Shown: positions 52,829 through 62,690, counted from the first letter of the stretch. The stretch is 64,000 nt of DNA from Parvularcula sp. BBD 1991-13 (GCA_001657385.1 LYSZ01000004.1:1-64000); one strand, 5' to 3'. Notes: generated from the sequence alone by a model not told the origin. Numbers and translations are program-made.

Positions 52829-53164
52829 ATGCTTTCCAACAATAAAAATCACAGGAAGCCGTCCTTGACCCGGGGCGTCGCCGTGGCGCGTCATCCTGCG
52901 AAAAGGCGCGGACGTTCAGGCCGCGGGGCTTTTGCTTCTCGACAGATCCCGCTGCGGCGAGCGCGATAATCGCACGATGCTGGGAGACAGAATGCCGGGA
53001 GACGTCGTTATGCGGCCCGCCGCCGCGCCGGTATGAGAAATCGGGGTTTTCGGGATGGAAAAATTGTTTATAGTATAAATCCAGTAAAATTTCAATTTGG
53101 CGCCCAAGGTTGATTTCAGTAAACCAAAATCAAGAATGATAGAATATTGTGCGGGGCCAATACA
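52829..53164. promoter_or_regulatory. Leader of the four-gene operon
   Basis: About 335 bases without a convincing gene. The first part is GC-rich; the last 110 bases are A/T-rich. TTGTTTATAGTATAAAT near 53064-53080 offers a promoter-like element, and an inverted repeat (AAATTG at 53061 and CAATTT at 53093) surrounds it, possibly an operator. No regulator gene is linked to the operon in the window. Confidence 0.4.
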
Positions 53165-55060
53165 GTGAGCCAGGATTTTTCTAATCATCGCGGGTTTTAT
53201 TGCGAGCAAATAGTCGACGCTTCTTATTTGCACACGACCGATTGCTTTTTCATCGGTCCTTTCGCATCCTTGGTGAGTTTTTATTCTCAGCAGCAGCGGG
53301 CGCTGGACCTCGTCGGCGCGCTGGCGGCCCAGCAGCGGCTCATATCGGCCTCGACGAAAAAGCCCAAGAAAACCGCCGTCATCGGCGCCGGCCTGTCCGG
53401 CCTGACGGCGGCGGCGGCGTTACGCGCTTACGGCTGCTCTGTTGATATTTTCGAGCAGTCGAACTCATTCGACACACAGCATGCGGCCTATCACAGGATC
53501 ATCCACCCCCTTCTGGCCAGGTGGCCGTTTCAAACGCTTACGCATCCGACGATCGCACACAATACGGAGATCAATTTTCTCGATTGGCTGGCGGGCCCGT
53601 GCAGCCTGCTGACCGAAGCGCTGCTCGATCACTGGGAGGAGTATCTTTCGCCCGGCGGCGATGACGAAGCGTTTCGATTTTTCAAGGAAACGCGGGTCAC
53701 GACCCTCGCCAAGGACCAGGGGCAAAACGGGAGGGTGCTCGTCGAATACCGGCCGAGCGCGCCCGATTGCGATGGCGAGCCGTCGAGCGAGACCTATGAA
53801 CTTGTGATTTGCACTACCGGTTACGCGACGGAAAACAGCATAGAACTTGGAGGGGCGACCTCTTACTGGAAGCCTGACTGGATCGCTGAAAACGCGGATC
53901 GGTTAAGGGAGGTAAGACAGAGCCCTGACAAAAACCGCAAGGTTGTTATCAGCGGTTGCGGCGACGGCGCCTTGATCGACGCCCTACGCCTCGTCCACGG
54001 CGATTTCAGAGACGGGTGGCTGGCGATCGAGCTTGCGGCCGAGATCGAGGAGCCGGTGTGCAAAACGATCCGGGACGGCGAACGAAACGCCTTGATGGCG
54101 ATGCGTTCGGTCAAGACGCTGCCGAGCGAGATCGAAAGGTCGGTAAACCGCACGCGCCGCGTCGCCGGCAAAGGCGGCAAGTCGAAAAGAGACATCGCCA
54201 ACGCGCTGATGAATGAGCGCCTGGACGGAGACATAACGCGGAACCTGAAAGACTGCTACAATGAAGCCGTCGAGCAGTTGCAGGGCCTTCAGCCCGATCT
54301 CGACGAAAAGCTCAAAGCCTCTCTCAATAAAGGTTTTCTCGACGCAAAAAGGGTCGAACTCGTGCACCCGGAAGAGGCGCCGTTCGTGACGACCGCAGCG
54401 CCTATCCACAAGCTTATGCTTGCGCACGCCGCTTGTGCGAAATCTCAAATGAAGATTTATCCGGTGCGCGGCGTGATCCTGAAGAATAATGCGAAGCCGG
54501 CGCTGTTCAAGCCGGACTCGGTAAAACCGATTTCCATCGCTGAAGAAGACCTGGTCGTCAGGCACGGGGCGCTGCCGAGTATCGAGAATATCATCAGTGA
54601 CGACGAGCACACGGTAAGCCTGGCGCTCAGGCAGTTTCTGATCGCGGATTATCTGGACCAGGAACAGCGCATTATCCCGCCCGGACGGGTTCCGGAAGGC
54701 TACCCGATTTCGCCGTCCCGGCTTGCCTTGTACCAGAACGGCGCTGACGCCTCCAGCGACGCCAACGCAACGTCAATCGGCGGTTCGACCTCCCCCGAGG
54801 ACGCCGTGGCGTTTGCCGAATCCCGTTTCGCCATGGTGAATAAGATGATCCGGTCATGGGCGAAAAATGCCTATGTCGATTTGAACATTGAGGGCGAGAG
54901 ATACGAGTGCCGCACCCATGAGACATTAAGTCAGGATAATGAAAACTATTGTGTCGCCAGGTTCGACAGGATTCAAACGCCTGTTTTTGGGGTTGAACTT
55001 CTGGATCTGCGAGAAGAGGACGCGCCTTCCACGATGCCCGCGCTGACGCCGAATGACTGA
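53165..55060 (+). CDS. FAD/NAD(P)-binding protein, first gene of a candidate novel operon
   Basis: About 631 residues. After ~40 residues and a helix (FYSQQQRALDLVGALAAQQR), a Rossmann dinucleotide-binding motif follows: AVIGAGLSGLTAAAALRAYG at ~71-90 with the acidic end VDIFEQS. Later there are ELVICTTGYATENSIELGG and a second glycine-rich motif VVISGCGDGALIDALRL, as in two-dinucleotide-domain flavoproteins. The last ~300 residues match nothing recognised. The start is uncertain: GTG at 53165 is chosen, TTG at 53147 is an alternative. GC content is lower than in the flanks. The next gene begins inside its last codons (8-base overlap), so the proteins are made together. Confidence 0.7.
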   Translation: MSQDFSNHRGFYCEQIVDASYLHTTDCFFIGPFASLVSFYSQQQRALDLVGALAAQQRLISASTKKPKKTAVIGAGLSGLTAAAALRAYGCSVDIFEQSNSFDTQHAAYHRIIHPLLARWPFQTLTHPTIAHNTEINFLDWLAGPCSLLTEALLDHWEEYLSPGGDDEAFRFFKETRVTTLAKDQGQNGRVLVEYRPSAPDCDGEPSSETYELVICTTGYATENSIELGGATSYWKPDWIAENADRLREVRQSPDKNRKVVISGCGDGALIDALRLVHGDFRDGWLAIELAAEIEEPVCKTIRDGERNALMAMRSVKTLPSEIERSVNRTRRVAGKGGKSKRDIANALMNERLDGDITRNLKDCYNEAVEQLQGLQPDLDEKLKASLNKGFLDAKRVELVHPEEAPFVTTAAPIHKLMLAHAACAKSQMKIYPVRGVILKNNAKPALFKPDSVKPISIAEEDLVVRHGALPSIENIISDDEHTVSLALRQFLIADYLDQEQRIIPPGRVPEGYPISPSRLALYQNGADASSDANATSIGGSTSPEDAVAFAESRFAMVNKMIRSWAKNAYVDLNIEGERYECRTHETLSQDNENYCVARFDRIQTPVFGVELLDLREEDAPSTMPALTPND

Positions 55061-55844
55061 GAAACTGCTTCGCTTGCCTGGCCGTGCAAATCAGTTGAAT
55101 CCCAAGTTTACTGGCCGCGTGTCGCTTGTTGCGAAAAAGCGATGTCATAAAAAAGAGTCAAACGACGACCTGTTCGCTGTATTACTGAGTCTGCAAACGG
55201 GACAGAAATTCCCGGGCTCTTCAGAGAATATTGTGGATTGCGGCCGATTATTCTCGGTTGAACCGATTCCACACGGGATGACCGTCGTCATGGCCAACGA
55301 AAACAAGCAATTCAGGACCATCGCCCGCCCGGACGCCGTGCTGGCCGAGCTTTTACAGTGTCATCGGCCGGACGGCACGCGCTCGCCCTGCCGGGCGACA
55401 TACCACCGCGGCATATCCAGCGTATCCTATGGCGACATCAAATACGAAATCGCAAACCTGATCGAGATTCAATTGATGGCGAAAAAGTCTTTTCACGACG
55501 AGTATGATCAGGAGATCACCTCAAGCGACGCCGATGACTTTTCCGCGCAGGATGCGGGCGCCATTGTGACCAGCCGCCAGGGCGATGTGGTGGGGGTCAT
55601 TGTCGCGGCGAGCGGCGATACGGCCCGGATTGCGCCCCTTTACAGGCTCTTCCGCGATCGCGGGCTGACACCGGCCACTATGAAAAATACGTCGCGCTTT
55701 CTCATTTCCTCAGAAGACGGAATGCCGACGGGAAAACCGGCCCCCCTGTTGGACGTGAATTCAGTATCGATGCTCGCGGACGACCTTCTGTTTTACGAGC
55801 CGTTGAGCATCAAGCTCGACGATGAAGACGACGAGGCGGCGTGA
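55053..55844 (+). CDS. Trypsin-fold-like protein without the active serine (predicted)
   Basis: A 263-residue protein. Near residue 165 it has FSAQDAGAIVTSRQGDVVGVI followed by VAASGDTARIAPL. This recalls the end of a chymotrypsin-like domain, GDSGS(L/P)VV..G..VG.LFAGSGD....NP, but the GDSG serine would be alanine (Q166-D167-A168-G169). If the match is right, the protein is a pseudo-protease that may bind a peptide or partner. The C-terminal tail is acidic (KLDDEDDEAA). No signal peptide, so cytoplasmic. It overlaps the genes on both sides (8 bases upstream, TGATG downstream). Confidence 0.55.
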   Translation: MTEKLLRLPGRANQLNPKFTGRVSLVAKKRCHKKESNDDLFAVLLSLQTGQKFPGSSENIVDCGRLFSVEPIPHGMTVVMANENKQFRTIARPDAVLAELLQCHRPDGTRSPCRATYHRGISSVSYGDIKYEIANLIEIQLMAKKSFHDEYDQEITSSDADDFSAQDAGAIVTSRQGDVVGVIVAASGDTARIAPLYRLFRDRGLTPATMKNTSRFLISSEDGMPTGKPAPLLDVNSVSMLADDLLFYEPLSIKLDDEDDEAA

Positions 55845-58594
55845 TGGGGCCGAATGACGATCACCCGGCGCTGGAAAGCGTAATTCGTCATTGCTTACAG
55901 TTTTTATCTATTGGCCGGGATCTGGAAAGACTCAGCGAGGACATTGAATTCGCGGCGTCGTCCGACGAAGCGGAGATAATCTATATTTTCGACGCCAATC
56001 TTTTTGAATTGTTCGTGGCGCCGCAAAAGCAGCGTGGAAACGAACTGAGCTTTCACAGTCGCAACTGGGATACGCCCAGGGGCGCATATGGACGCGGCCA
56101 TTCGGACAGGTCCCGGGCGATGGAGCGGCATTGCTGGGAGAACACGCTCATCACGTTCGAATTCCTGTTTAACGGGGGGCTTCCGGGACAGCGCGGCGGC
56201 TCGTTCTGGATGACCTATGAGCATATGAGCGAATGGGCGTTCAGAAGCGCGAAAATATCGAAGGAGCTGCTTGAAAAGCTGGGTAAGGCGTCCGAAGAAA
56301 ACGCCATTGATCTCCGTATACAAATAGAAGATGAAGTGCGCCGGTATCACCGCGCCGCCTCGACCAATGATGAGACGGGTCTGGACTACGAGGATCGCCG
56401 GCTCGTCGACGACGTCAGAAACATGCTGAGCGGCGGATCCGCCGATACGGCGCTTATCGACTCGCTGCTTCGTTCAAGCATCGGGGTGCGGTTGCTGGCC
56501 AAGGACGAGATCTTTGAACCGGCGCAACAGGTCAATAGGATACTCGATGGCGGCTTCAGAAAACGAATCAAGCTGCTCGACCGGTTGGTGCGGAACAAAG
56601 ACCGCGAGACCATATCGTCGATTGAAAAGCTCGCCCGCTTCTGGCGGGAGCAGATCGAGTCGGAGTGCGAAACTTACGAACGCATTCAAATAAAGCGCGC
56701 CAGCGAGATCGACGACGTCGCCGATCGCGACATACGCGTGCGTTCCCTTGGCGCGGTGATAACCGATGCGAAATCCATTGCATTGTGCGAATATCTGTCC
56801 GCGTCAAACACCAACGCCAATGTCCGTTTCGTGTTTCTGACCGCCGACAAGATTCTCTTTAACGCCTATCGCCGGTGGTACTCGTCGATCGCGCCGGAAA
56901 GCGGAGAATTCGGCCAGCCTTTTCTGATGCGGTATGTCGGCCAGTATGTTCCTCTTTTCACGCTGGCGGACAACACGGCCGCCAGCGAAGAGAATTTCTT
57001 CCCCGCCTTCAAGCATACGCTTGAACAGGTCGTGGAGATATCCGCGTTGCCCCTCAATCTGTCATATATCGAAAACACGAAATCGCGGGCGCCGATTTCA
57101 AGAAAGCGCGACTTGCGTGCGCTGGATATTGTTGAGTTGAACGTAGGGCCGGCCGAGGGGAAAAAACCCATTCTCGAACGGGAGGATTACCGCCGGCTCA
57201 TCGACGAGATTCGGGAGGCGGAAAGGGATGGCGGCGACGTTGGCGCGGGGCTCGATTCCAAATCGCTGTCCGGGGTCATCTCCACATGGCGCACCATGGA
57301 GCGTGCTGCTGTGTCGTTTCGGTCCGACCTGCTTGATCACCGGCTGCCGCGAATGGACGCGGCGCAGAACGACAACGATCCGCGCGGGCGGATCGCCGAC
57401 TTCATAAAGTCGCTCCGCGCGCAACTGCTTGAAAACTCGATTGCCTGCTGGATACCTCTTGCTGAAGCGATCATCGAGACTTTTTTCGACGACCCGCCGG
57501 CCGACCCGATCCGCGTACCGCTTGTGCTTCACCCGGAACTCGGCGGGCCGCCCAGCGACGTGCGCGGTTGGGCGGACGGCCTTAAAAAGAACAGAGAGGA
57601 GGCCGGCGACGCGATTGAGAACGCCGAACTGACTTTTGCGGTCGCCTCGGCCATCGCCCTGAGCGCAAGCGACTGGAATAACGCCACGCAATTTACCGAT
57701 ATGGCCCGGCAGGCGTATCAGGTCAGACTGTTCGATCGTGACGGCAGGAGCGACGGCGCGCAGGGAAGGACGATATATATCGACATCCTCTATTTAAGAG
57801 GTCTGGCCTATCGTTTCCGTATCGGCGCGATCGGCGCGCCGCAGTCCCCGGATGCCCTCAATCGCATCAACCTGGCGCTGTCGGAGGGGCAGGAAGCGCT
57901 GACGCAGTCTCTTGATATTCTTTCCGCATCCGAATTTCCGGCTAAAGACTTCTTGCTCCTTCGCGCCTTCTCGGAGGCCGCGGCGCTTCATATTTTCCAC
58001 GCATGGGCGGTCGCGCCTGTAACGTCCGGCGCCGATCGGGCGTCGGCGTCGACACTCAAAGACGCGGCGAAACTCGTAAGGCTGCGCCTGTCGCTCTCGA
58101 AACGGGAAAACGCATCGCCGCTTCATGCGGACAGCCTGGCGGTAAGGGCGTGGGAAAGTCTACAGCATGCGGAAAAGTATCTGGCGCTGTTCTACGCACT
58201 CGACAGCCGGCTGACGGACATTGCCGATGGCTGGGAAAAATTCATCCGGCGTCTCCGCGTTCAAAGCGCGATCAATTTCGTTTCGGCGGCGGTTCTTCGC
58301 GATATTCTCAGCGTCTCCACCGGGTCGCCGGCGACAATGGACCGTGTGCGTAAAACCGATCAGCGCTTGCTCAAATACGAAGCCCATGAGGACCTTGTGG
58401 AGCGCAGGCTGGACGAGCAACTGAATGTGGACCCCGCCACCTGGATAGCGGAATACGCCGCATATTGCCGGATTAGGGAAAAAACAAATAGAAAATCCGC
58501 CCAATGGAATGATAAAATGTCTTCGGATGCGGCGCTTCTTTTGGATCGGCAATGCATCGAGGCAATCAAGACGATCTATTTTTCCACCGACTAG
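55844..58594 (+). CDS. Large protein with predicted PIN-like nuclease core and helical C-terminal half
   Basis: A 916-residue protein (917 if the GTG at 55841 is used). Residues ~44-345 look like an enlarged PIN domain: EIIYIFDANLFELF holds the first acidic residue (D50), VITDAKSIALCEYL holds D308, and VRFVFLTADKILFNAYRRW holds D335 in the LTxD position of PIN nucleases. Between them lies a long charged helical insert (~residues 120-300). From ~450 to the end the protein is helical with TPR-like pairs (AELTFAVASAIALSASDWNN, ATQFTDMARQAYQVRLFDRD). If correct, it would be an RNA or DNA nuclease with a sensor half. Third gene of the overlapping operon. Confidence 0.6.
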   Translation: MGPNDDHPALESVIRHCLQFLSIGRDLERLSEDIEFAASSDEAEIIYIFDANLFELFVAPQKQRGNELSFHSRNWDTPRGAYGRGHSDRSRAMERHCWENTLITFEFLFNGGLPGQRGGSFWMTYEHMSEWAFRSAKISKELLEKLGKASEENAIDLRIQIEDEVRRYHRAASTNDETGLDYEDRRLVDDVRNMLSGGSADTALIDSLLRSSIGVRLLAKDEIFEPAQQVNRILDGGFRKRIKLLDRLVRNKDRETISSIEKLARFWREQIESECETYERIQIKRASEIDDVADRDIRVRSLGAVITDAKSIALCEYLSASNTNANVRFVFLTADKILFNAYRRWYSSIAPESGEFGQPFLMRYVGQYVPLFTLADNTAASEENFFPAFKHTLEQVVEISALPLNLSYIENTKSRAPISRKRDLRALDIVELNVGPAEGKKPILEREDYRRLIDEIREAERDGGDVGAGLDSKSLSGVISTWRTMERAAVSFRSDLLDHRLPRMDAAQNDNDPRGRIADFIKSLRAQLLENSIACWIPLAEAIIETFFDDPPADPIRVPLVLHPELGGPPSDVRGWADGLKKNREEAGDAIENAELTFAVASAIALSASDWNNATQFTDMARQAYQVRLFDRDGRSDGAQGRTIYIDILYLRGLAYRFRIGAIGAPQSPDALNRINLALSEGQEALTQSLDILSASEFPAKDFLLLRAFSEAAALHIFHAWAVAPVTSGADRASASTLKDAAKLVRLRLSLSKRENASPLHADSLAVRAWESLQHAEKYLALFYALDSRLTDIADGWEKFIRRLRVQSAINFVSAAVLRDILSVSTGSPATMDRVRKTDQRLLKYEAHEDLVERRLDEQLNVDPATWIAEYAAYCRIREKTNRKSAQWNDKMSSDAALLLDRQCIEAIKTIYFSTD

Positions 58595-58614
58595 GAACGG
58601 GAAGCGGGGGCGTC

Positions 58615-59472
58615 ATGTGGAGGATCTTTCGTTACATAGGCCTCGTCACCGGGGTCCTGTCGCTCGTGCTTCTGGTCCGCTTCGCATTCGATACGGACTT
58701 CGTGAGCCCGCTGCTCGTTATCCTCGAATTCTACGACTCGCTCGTCTCGCTGCTCCTGATTTGGATGGATCCGTTCCTGAGCGCTGTTGCGCGCCGGGTT
58801 AGCGGTATTATTGGCGTCGATATCCAGATCGCTTCCCACTGGCGACATATATTTGTGCTGCTCTGGCTTTATCTAACGGCGGACGCATGGGCGAACTGGA
58901 GCCTGGGGCGAAAAGGGTTTGCGGTCTTCTCTATCGTTTGGGGCGGGATTGTCGCATTCCTGATAAGCGCCGTTGTGGGCGCCATAGAGCTTGAGGCCGC
59001 AAGCAGCAGGTTGATTACCGCTGTCGGCGTGGCCGGCATCGTTGCGTTTGAGGGCGTGCGCATCGTCTGGAGCGTTTCTTTGTACAGCGGCGCCAATGGA
59101 ACGCGGGCCGGCTTCTCCGCGAACTCGACGGAGCGATTGAAAGCGATTGCGTATTATCTCGTGAATTTTCTTTTGCCCGTGATCCTGGTCGGGCTCTTGA
59201 CGATCGCTGTCGTCGGCCCCCTGATCGATTTGTGGATCGACACGCGGGCGAACGGTCTCCTGGCGTTCCTGTGTTTCGTGCTTCTTCTCTCGGGCTACTG
59301 GATGATGCGCGGGGCGTGGATAGGTCTTGTCGACCGCGGCCAGGATGAAACATGGCGATCGCGATTTTCCCGGTCCGGAAGCAGCCGGTTGGGCATCGCC
59401 GTTTTTCAGGTGATCGCCGGCGGTATCATCTACTTGCTATTCAACGCGGGGTTGAGCGTCTGGATGACCTAG
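58615..59472 (+). CDS. Polytopic membrane protein of the candidate operon
   Basis: A 285-residue protein with seven to eight predicted membrane helices, beginning IFRYIGLVTGVLSLVLLVRF. There is one charged loop (GRKGFAVF), a long polar loop (SGANGTRAGFSANSTERLKA) and a C-terminal pair of helices. No transport motif is visible. It starts ~20 bases after the nuclease-like gene with AAGCGGGGGCG as ribosome-binding site and is the last gene of the four. A membrane partner would fit an effector or localisation role, which is inference. Confidence 0.65.
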   Translation: MWRIFRYIGLVTGVLSLVLLVRFAFDTDFVSPLLVILEFYDSLVSLLLIWMDPFLSAVARRVSGIIGVDIQIASHWRHIFVLLWLYLTADAWANWSLGRKGFAVFSIVWGGIVAFLISAVVGAIELEAASSRLITAVGVAGIVAFEGVRIVWSVSLYSGANGTRAGFSANSTERLKAIAYYLVNFLLPVILVGLLTIAVVGPLIDLWIDTRANGLLAFLCFVLLLSGYWMMRGAWIGLVDRGQDETWRSRFSRSGSSRLGIAVFQVIAGGIIYLLFNAGLSVWMT

Positions 59473-59643
59473 GCGGGCCCCGCCGGGCCGTTCTGCCCGC
59501 CCGCCGCCTTGCCCGGCGCGCAAAAGCCGTGTTCAAGGGAAAGCGCGCGACGGCTTCGCTTGGCGCGTTATCGAACAGGGGCTTCCTTGGAGGGCGCGCC
59601 CGCGGGGGCGAGTCTCGCCGGAAGTGACGGGGAGGGACGGATC

Positions 59644-60831
59644 ATGAACGGTGTCGTCTGGCCGAAACGGCCGGTATTGTCGGCGATGTGCGCCGCGGCG
59701 TTTATCCTTGTCATTGCTGTCGCCCTCGCCTCCTGCGGCGGCCGCAACGCGACGGGGGCGGCGGCGCCGGTAACGGGCGAGACGCTGCAAGACCGCCTGG
59801 ACGCGCTCCAGGCGGCGCGGCCCGACGTGGCGGGCTTCGCCTTGGCGCTGGTCCTGCCCGACGGGACCATGCTTTCCGCTGCGACCGGCGTGGCCGATCC
59901 CGACGGGCGCGCGATGACCGCCGGCGTCCCGGTTCGCATCGCTTCCATCACCAAGACCGTGGTTGCGGCGGCGGTCCTGCGTCTGTGGGAAGAAGGGCGG
60001 CTCGATCTCGACGCGCCGGTCAGCGGGCTGATCAGCGCGGCGCATGACCGGACCCTGCGGGCGGACGGATACGATACCGACGCGATCGCCGTCCGCCACC
60101 TCTTGATGCATGCGGGCGGCCTCAACGATCATTTCGCCACGGACGCTTTCAAGGATATGGCGTTGCGCGAGCCGCGGCGCGTGTGGACGCGCGCGGAGCA
60201 GGTCCGTGTCATGACGGATACGACCGATCCGGTTGCGGCGCCGGGCGCAAGGTTCTCCTATTCCGATACCGGCTACCTGCTGCTTGGGGACGTTATAGAA
60301 CGGATCGCGGACGAGCCCCTCGGTCAGGCCGTCAGGAAACTGACGAAGTTCGACGAAATCGGCCTGGACGCGGTCTGGTGGGACGCCGCGGAAACGCCGG
60401 CGCCGTCGGCGCCGGCGCGCGCCCACCAATGGCTTGGCGATATCGACACCCATGGCCTGCACGGCAGCGTCGACGCCTATGGCGGCGGCGGGCTCGTGGC
60501 GAGCGTTGAGGACGTCGCCCGGTTTTTCGTCGCGCTTTTCGGCGGCGCTGTGTTCGACAAGCCCGAAACCCTGTCCCTGATGATGGCGGCGCCGGGCCGG
60601 CCCGAGGGCAGCCCTTACCGCATCGGACTTTTCGCCGGAGCGCTCCATGGCTACGAGACCTATCGGCATGGCGGCTTCTGGGGAACGGATGCGCTGGCGC
60701 TGCCGGACGCCGGCCTCTTCGTCGCCGGGGTCGCGCTGAACCAGAGCGGCGTTCGCGATCTGCGCGCGCTGGAGGCGGATCTTGCCGCCATGGCGCTGGG
60801 CGTATCGGATGAGGCCGACGCGGGCGAGTGA
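59644..60831 (+). CDS. Serine hydrolase lipoprotein (beta-lactamase/EstB family)
   Basis: A 395-residue protein. The signal peptide ends in a lipobox (ALASCGG), so it is a lipoprotein. The SxxK motif is S101-I-T-K104 in RIASITKTVVAAAVLRLWEE, the YxN-like motif is YSDTGYLLLGDVIERI, and a glycine-rich third motif follows (YRHGGFWGTDAL). It resembles D-aminopeptidase/EstB-type hydrolases. The second serine hydrolase of the window, but not a close copy of the one at 50153. The ATG at 59644 has GGGGAGGGACGG upstream. Confidence 0.9.
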   Translation: MNGVVWPKRPVLSAMCAAAFILVIAVALASCGGRNATGAAAPVTGETLQDRLDALQAARPDVAGFALALVLPDGTMLSAATGVADPDGRAMTAGVPVRIASITKTVVAAAVLRLWEEGRLDLDAPVSGLISAAHDRTLRADGYDTDAIAVRHLLMHAGGLNDHFATDAFKDMALREPRRVWTRAEQVRVMTDTTDPVAAPGARFSYSDTGYLLLGDVIERIADEPLGQAVRKLTKFDEIGLDAVWWDAAETPAPSAPARAHQWLGDIDTHGLHGSVDAYGGGGLVASVEDVARFFVALFGGAVFDKPETLSLMMAAPGRPEGSPYRIGLFAGALHGYETYRHGGFWGTDALALPDAGLFVAGVALNQSGVRDLRALEADLAAMALGVSDEADAGE

Positions 60832-61081
60832 CGCCGCGCGCCTGAGCTGGCTGGGCCGGCCTAGCCCTGCCGGAATGTAAATAAATTTCATTTCAGGTGA
60901 GCTTGAATGCGCCGCCATAGGGTCCGGCGCGCCGTCCCCGATTAGAAAAAACCCTGACCTTACAGTAAAAAGGAACGCTTTTCAGGGATGCGCGGCGTCT
61001 TTCGCCGGCGGGGCGGGCTCGACACGGCGACGCTTTTGCGTAGTATTTGCAAAAAATTACATCAACCGGACAGGCCCTCCG

Positions 61082-62686
61082 ATGAGAAAACCGGCGCTCA
61101 GTTTTTGGCAGATCTGGAACATGTGTTTCGGGTTCTTCGGGATACAGGTCGGTTTCGCCCTGCAGAACGCCAATGTCACGCGGATTTTTCAGACCCTGGG
61201 CGCGGAGGTGGACAAGGTGGCGATCCTGTGGATCGCCGCGCCGATGACCGGGCTTCTCGTCCAGCCGGTCATCGGCCATATGAGCGACCGCACCTGGGGG
61301 CGGCTCGGCCGGCGCCGGCCGTACTTCTTTTACGGCGCCATCGCCACGACGCTGGCGCTTTTCATCATGCCGAATTCGCCGGCGCTTTGGATCGCCGCCG
61401 GGATGCTGTGGATCATGGACGCGTCGATCAACGTGACGATGGAGCCGTTTCGCGCCTTTGTCGGCGATATGCTGCCGCACCGTCAGCGTACGGCCGGTTT
61501 TTCCATGCAGAGCTTTTTCATCGGCGTCGGCGCCGTGTTCGCCTCCGCGCTGCCCTGGGTGCTTGCCGAATGGTTCGGCGTCGCCAACACCGCGCCTGCG
61601 GGCGTCGTGCCGGATTCGGTCAAAATCGCTTTTTATGTCGGCGCAGCTTGCGTTTTCATCGCGGTGATGTGGACGGTGTTTTCAACGCGGGAATATCCGC
61701 CGGCGGATCTCGCGGCCTTCGAGGCGTCCGAGCCGCCCATCGGCGCCGGCGCCGAGAGCGCGGGGCGGGGCGGCGCGCGGTCTTCCCCCCGCCGGTTTTA
61801 CAGCCTCGGCGGCGTCTTTTTCCTCACCGGCGGGCTTGCGAGCGTCATCGTCGCCCAGGTCGCCGCCGGCGGCATCCGCCTGGCTGAGGATGCGCTGCAA
61901 GTCAACGATCTATACTTTGTCACCGCGGGGCTCGCGGTTTTCGGCCTGATGCTGATCGCGGCCGGGCTGTTGAAACAGCGCGGCGCCGTCGATAATCCGT
62001 TTTCGGAGATTATGGACGATCTCTTCGCCATGCCAAGGCGCATGCGCCAGCTTGCCGTGGTGCAGTTTTTTTCCTGGTTCGCGCTTTTTTCAATGTGGAT
62101 TCACACCACGCCGGGGGTGACGGCTCATCACTACGGCGCGACGGACGCGACGTCTCTCGCCTATAATCAGGGTGCGGACTGGGTCGGTCTGCTGTTCGCC
62201 GTCTACAACGGCGTCGCCGCGCTCGCGGCCTTCATCATCCCGTGGCTGGCGGCGCGCACCTCGCGCAAGACGGCGCATGTGATCAATCTCCTGCTCGGCG
62301 GCGCGGGCCTCGCCTCGTTCGCGGTGATTCGCGACCCGGCGCTGTTGTGGGTCGGGATGATCGGCGTCGGGTTCGCCTGGGCGTCGATCCTGTCGGTGCC
62401 CTATTCCATCCTGTCGGGCGCCTTGCCGGCGCGGAAAATGGGCGTTTATATGGGCATATTCAATTTCTTTATCGTCATTCCGCAACTCCTCGCCGCTAGC
62501 GTTCTTGGCGTGTTTGTGAAATATGTCGTTGACGGACAGGCGATTTACGCGCTCGTTCTTGGCGGCGCGTGCATGGGGCTCGCCGCCCTTGCAACCCTGT
62601 TCGTCGACGATCCGGCGCGGGAAATGGGGCGAGAGACGGGGCGAGAGACAGGGCGATTGACGGAAAAAGGCCTTGAAGGACGATGA
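61082..62686 (+). CDS. MFS transporter of the sucrose/maltose (SLC45-like) type
   Basis: A 534-residue protein with 12 membrane helices. [39 protein letters not shown] and the [16 protein letters not shown] segment are typical of sugar transporters of the SLC45/GPH-like branch in Caulobacter-type bacteria. It probably imports a disaccharide or oligosaccharide. A short tandem repeat near the C-terminus ([10 protein letters not shown]) is a local duplication. A LacI regulator gene starts four bases after the stop, which supports a sugar role. Confidence 0.88.
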   Translation: MRKPALSFWQIWNMCFGFFGIQVGFALQNANVTRIFQTLGAEVDKVAILWIAAPMTGLLVQPVIGHMSDRTWGRLGRRRPYFFYGAIATTLALFIMPNSPALWIAAGMLWIMDASINVTMEPFRAFVGDMLPHRQRTAGFSMQSFFIGVGAVFASALPWVLAEWFGVANTAPAGVVPDSVKIAFYVGAACVFIAVMWTVFSTREYPPADLAAFEASEPPIGAGAESAGRGGARSSPRRFYSLGGVFFLTGGLASVIVAQVAAGGIRLAEDALQVNDLYFVTAGLAVFGLMLIAAGLLKQRGAVDNPFSEIMDDLFAMPRRMRQLAVVQFFSWFALFSMWIHTTPGVTAHHYGATDATSLAYNQGADWVGLLFAVYNGVAALAAFIIPWLAARTSRKTAHVINLLLGGAGLASFAVIRDPALLWVGMIGVGFAWASILSVPYSILSGALPARKMGVYMGIFNFFIVIPQLLAASVLGVFVKYVVDGQAIYALVLGGACMGLAALATLFVDDPAREMGRETGRETGRLTEKGLEGR

Positions 62687-62690
62687 ACCA

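Noticed and set aside
52727-52969. 80-codon plus-strand frame over attR
   Set aside because: It reads through the tRNA-derived repeat and has no motif.
62620-62680. CRISPR-like short direct repeats (GGGCGAGAGAC)
   Set aside because: Two to three tandem copies without spacers inside the MFS coding sequence; a local duplication. No CRISPR array is seen in the window.
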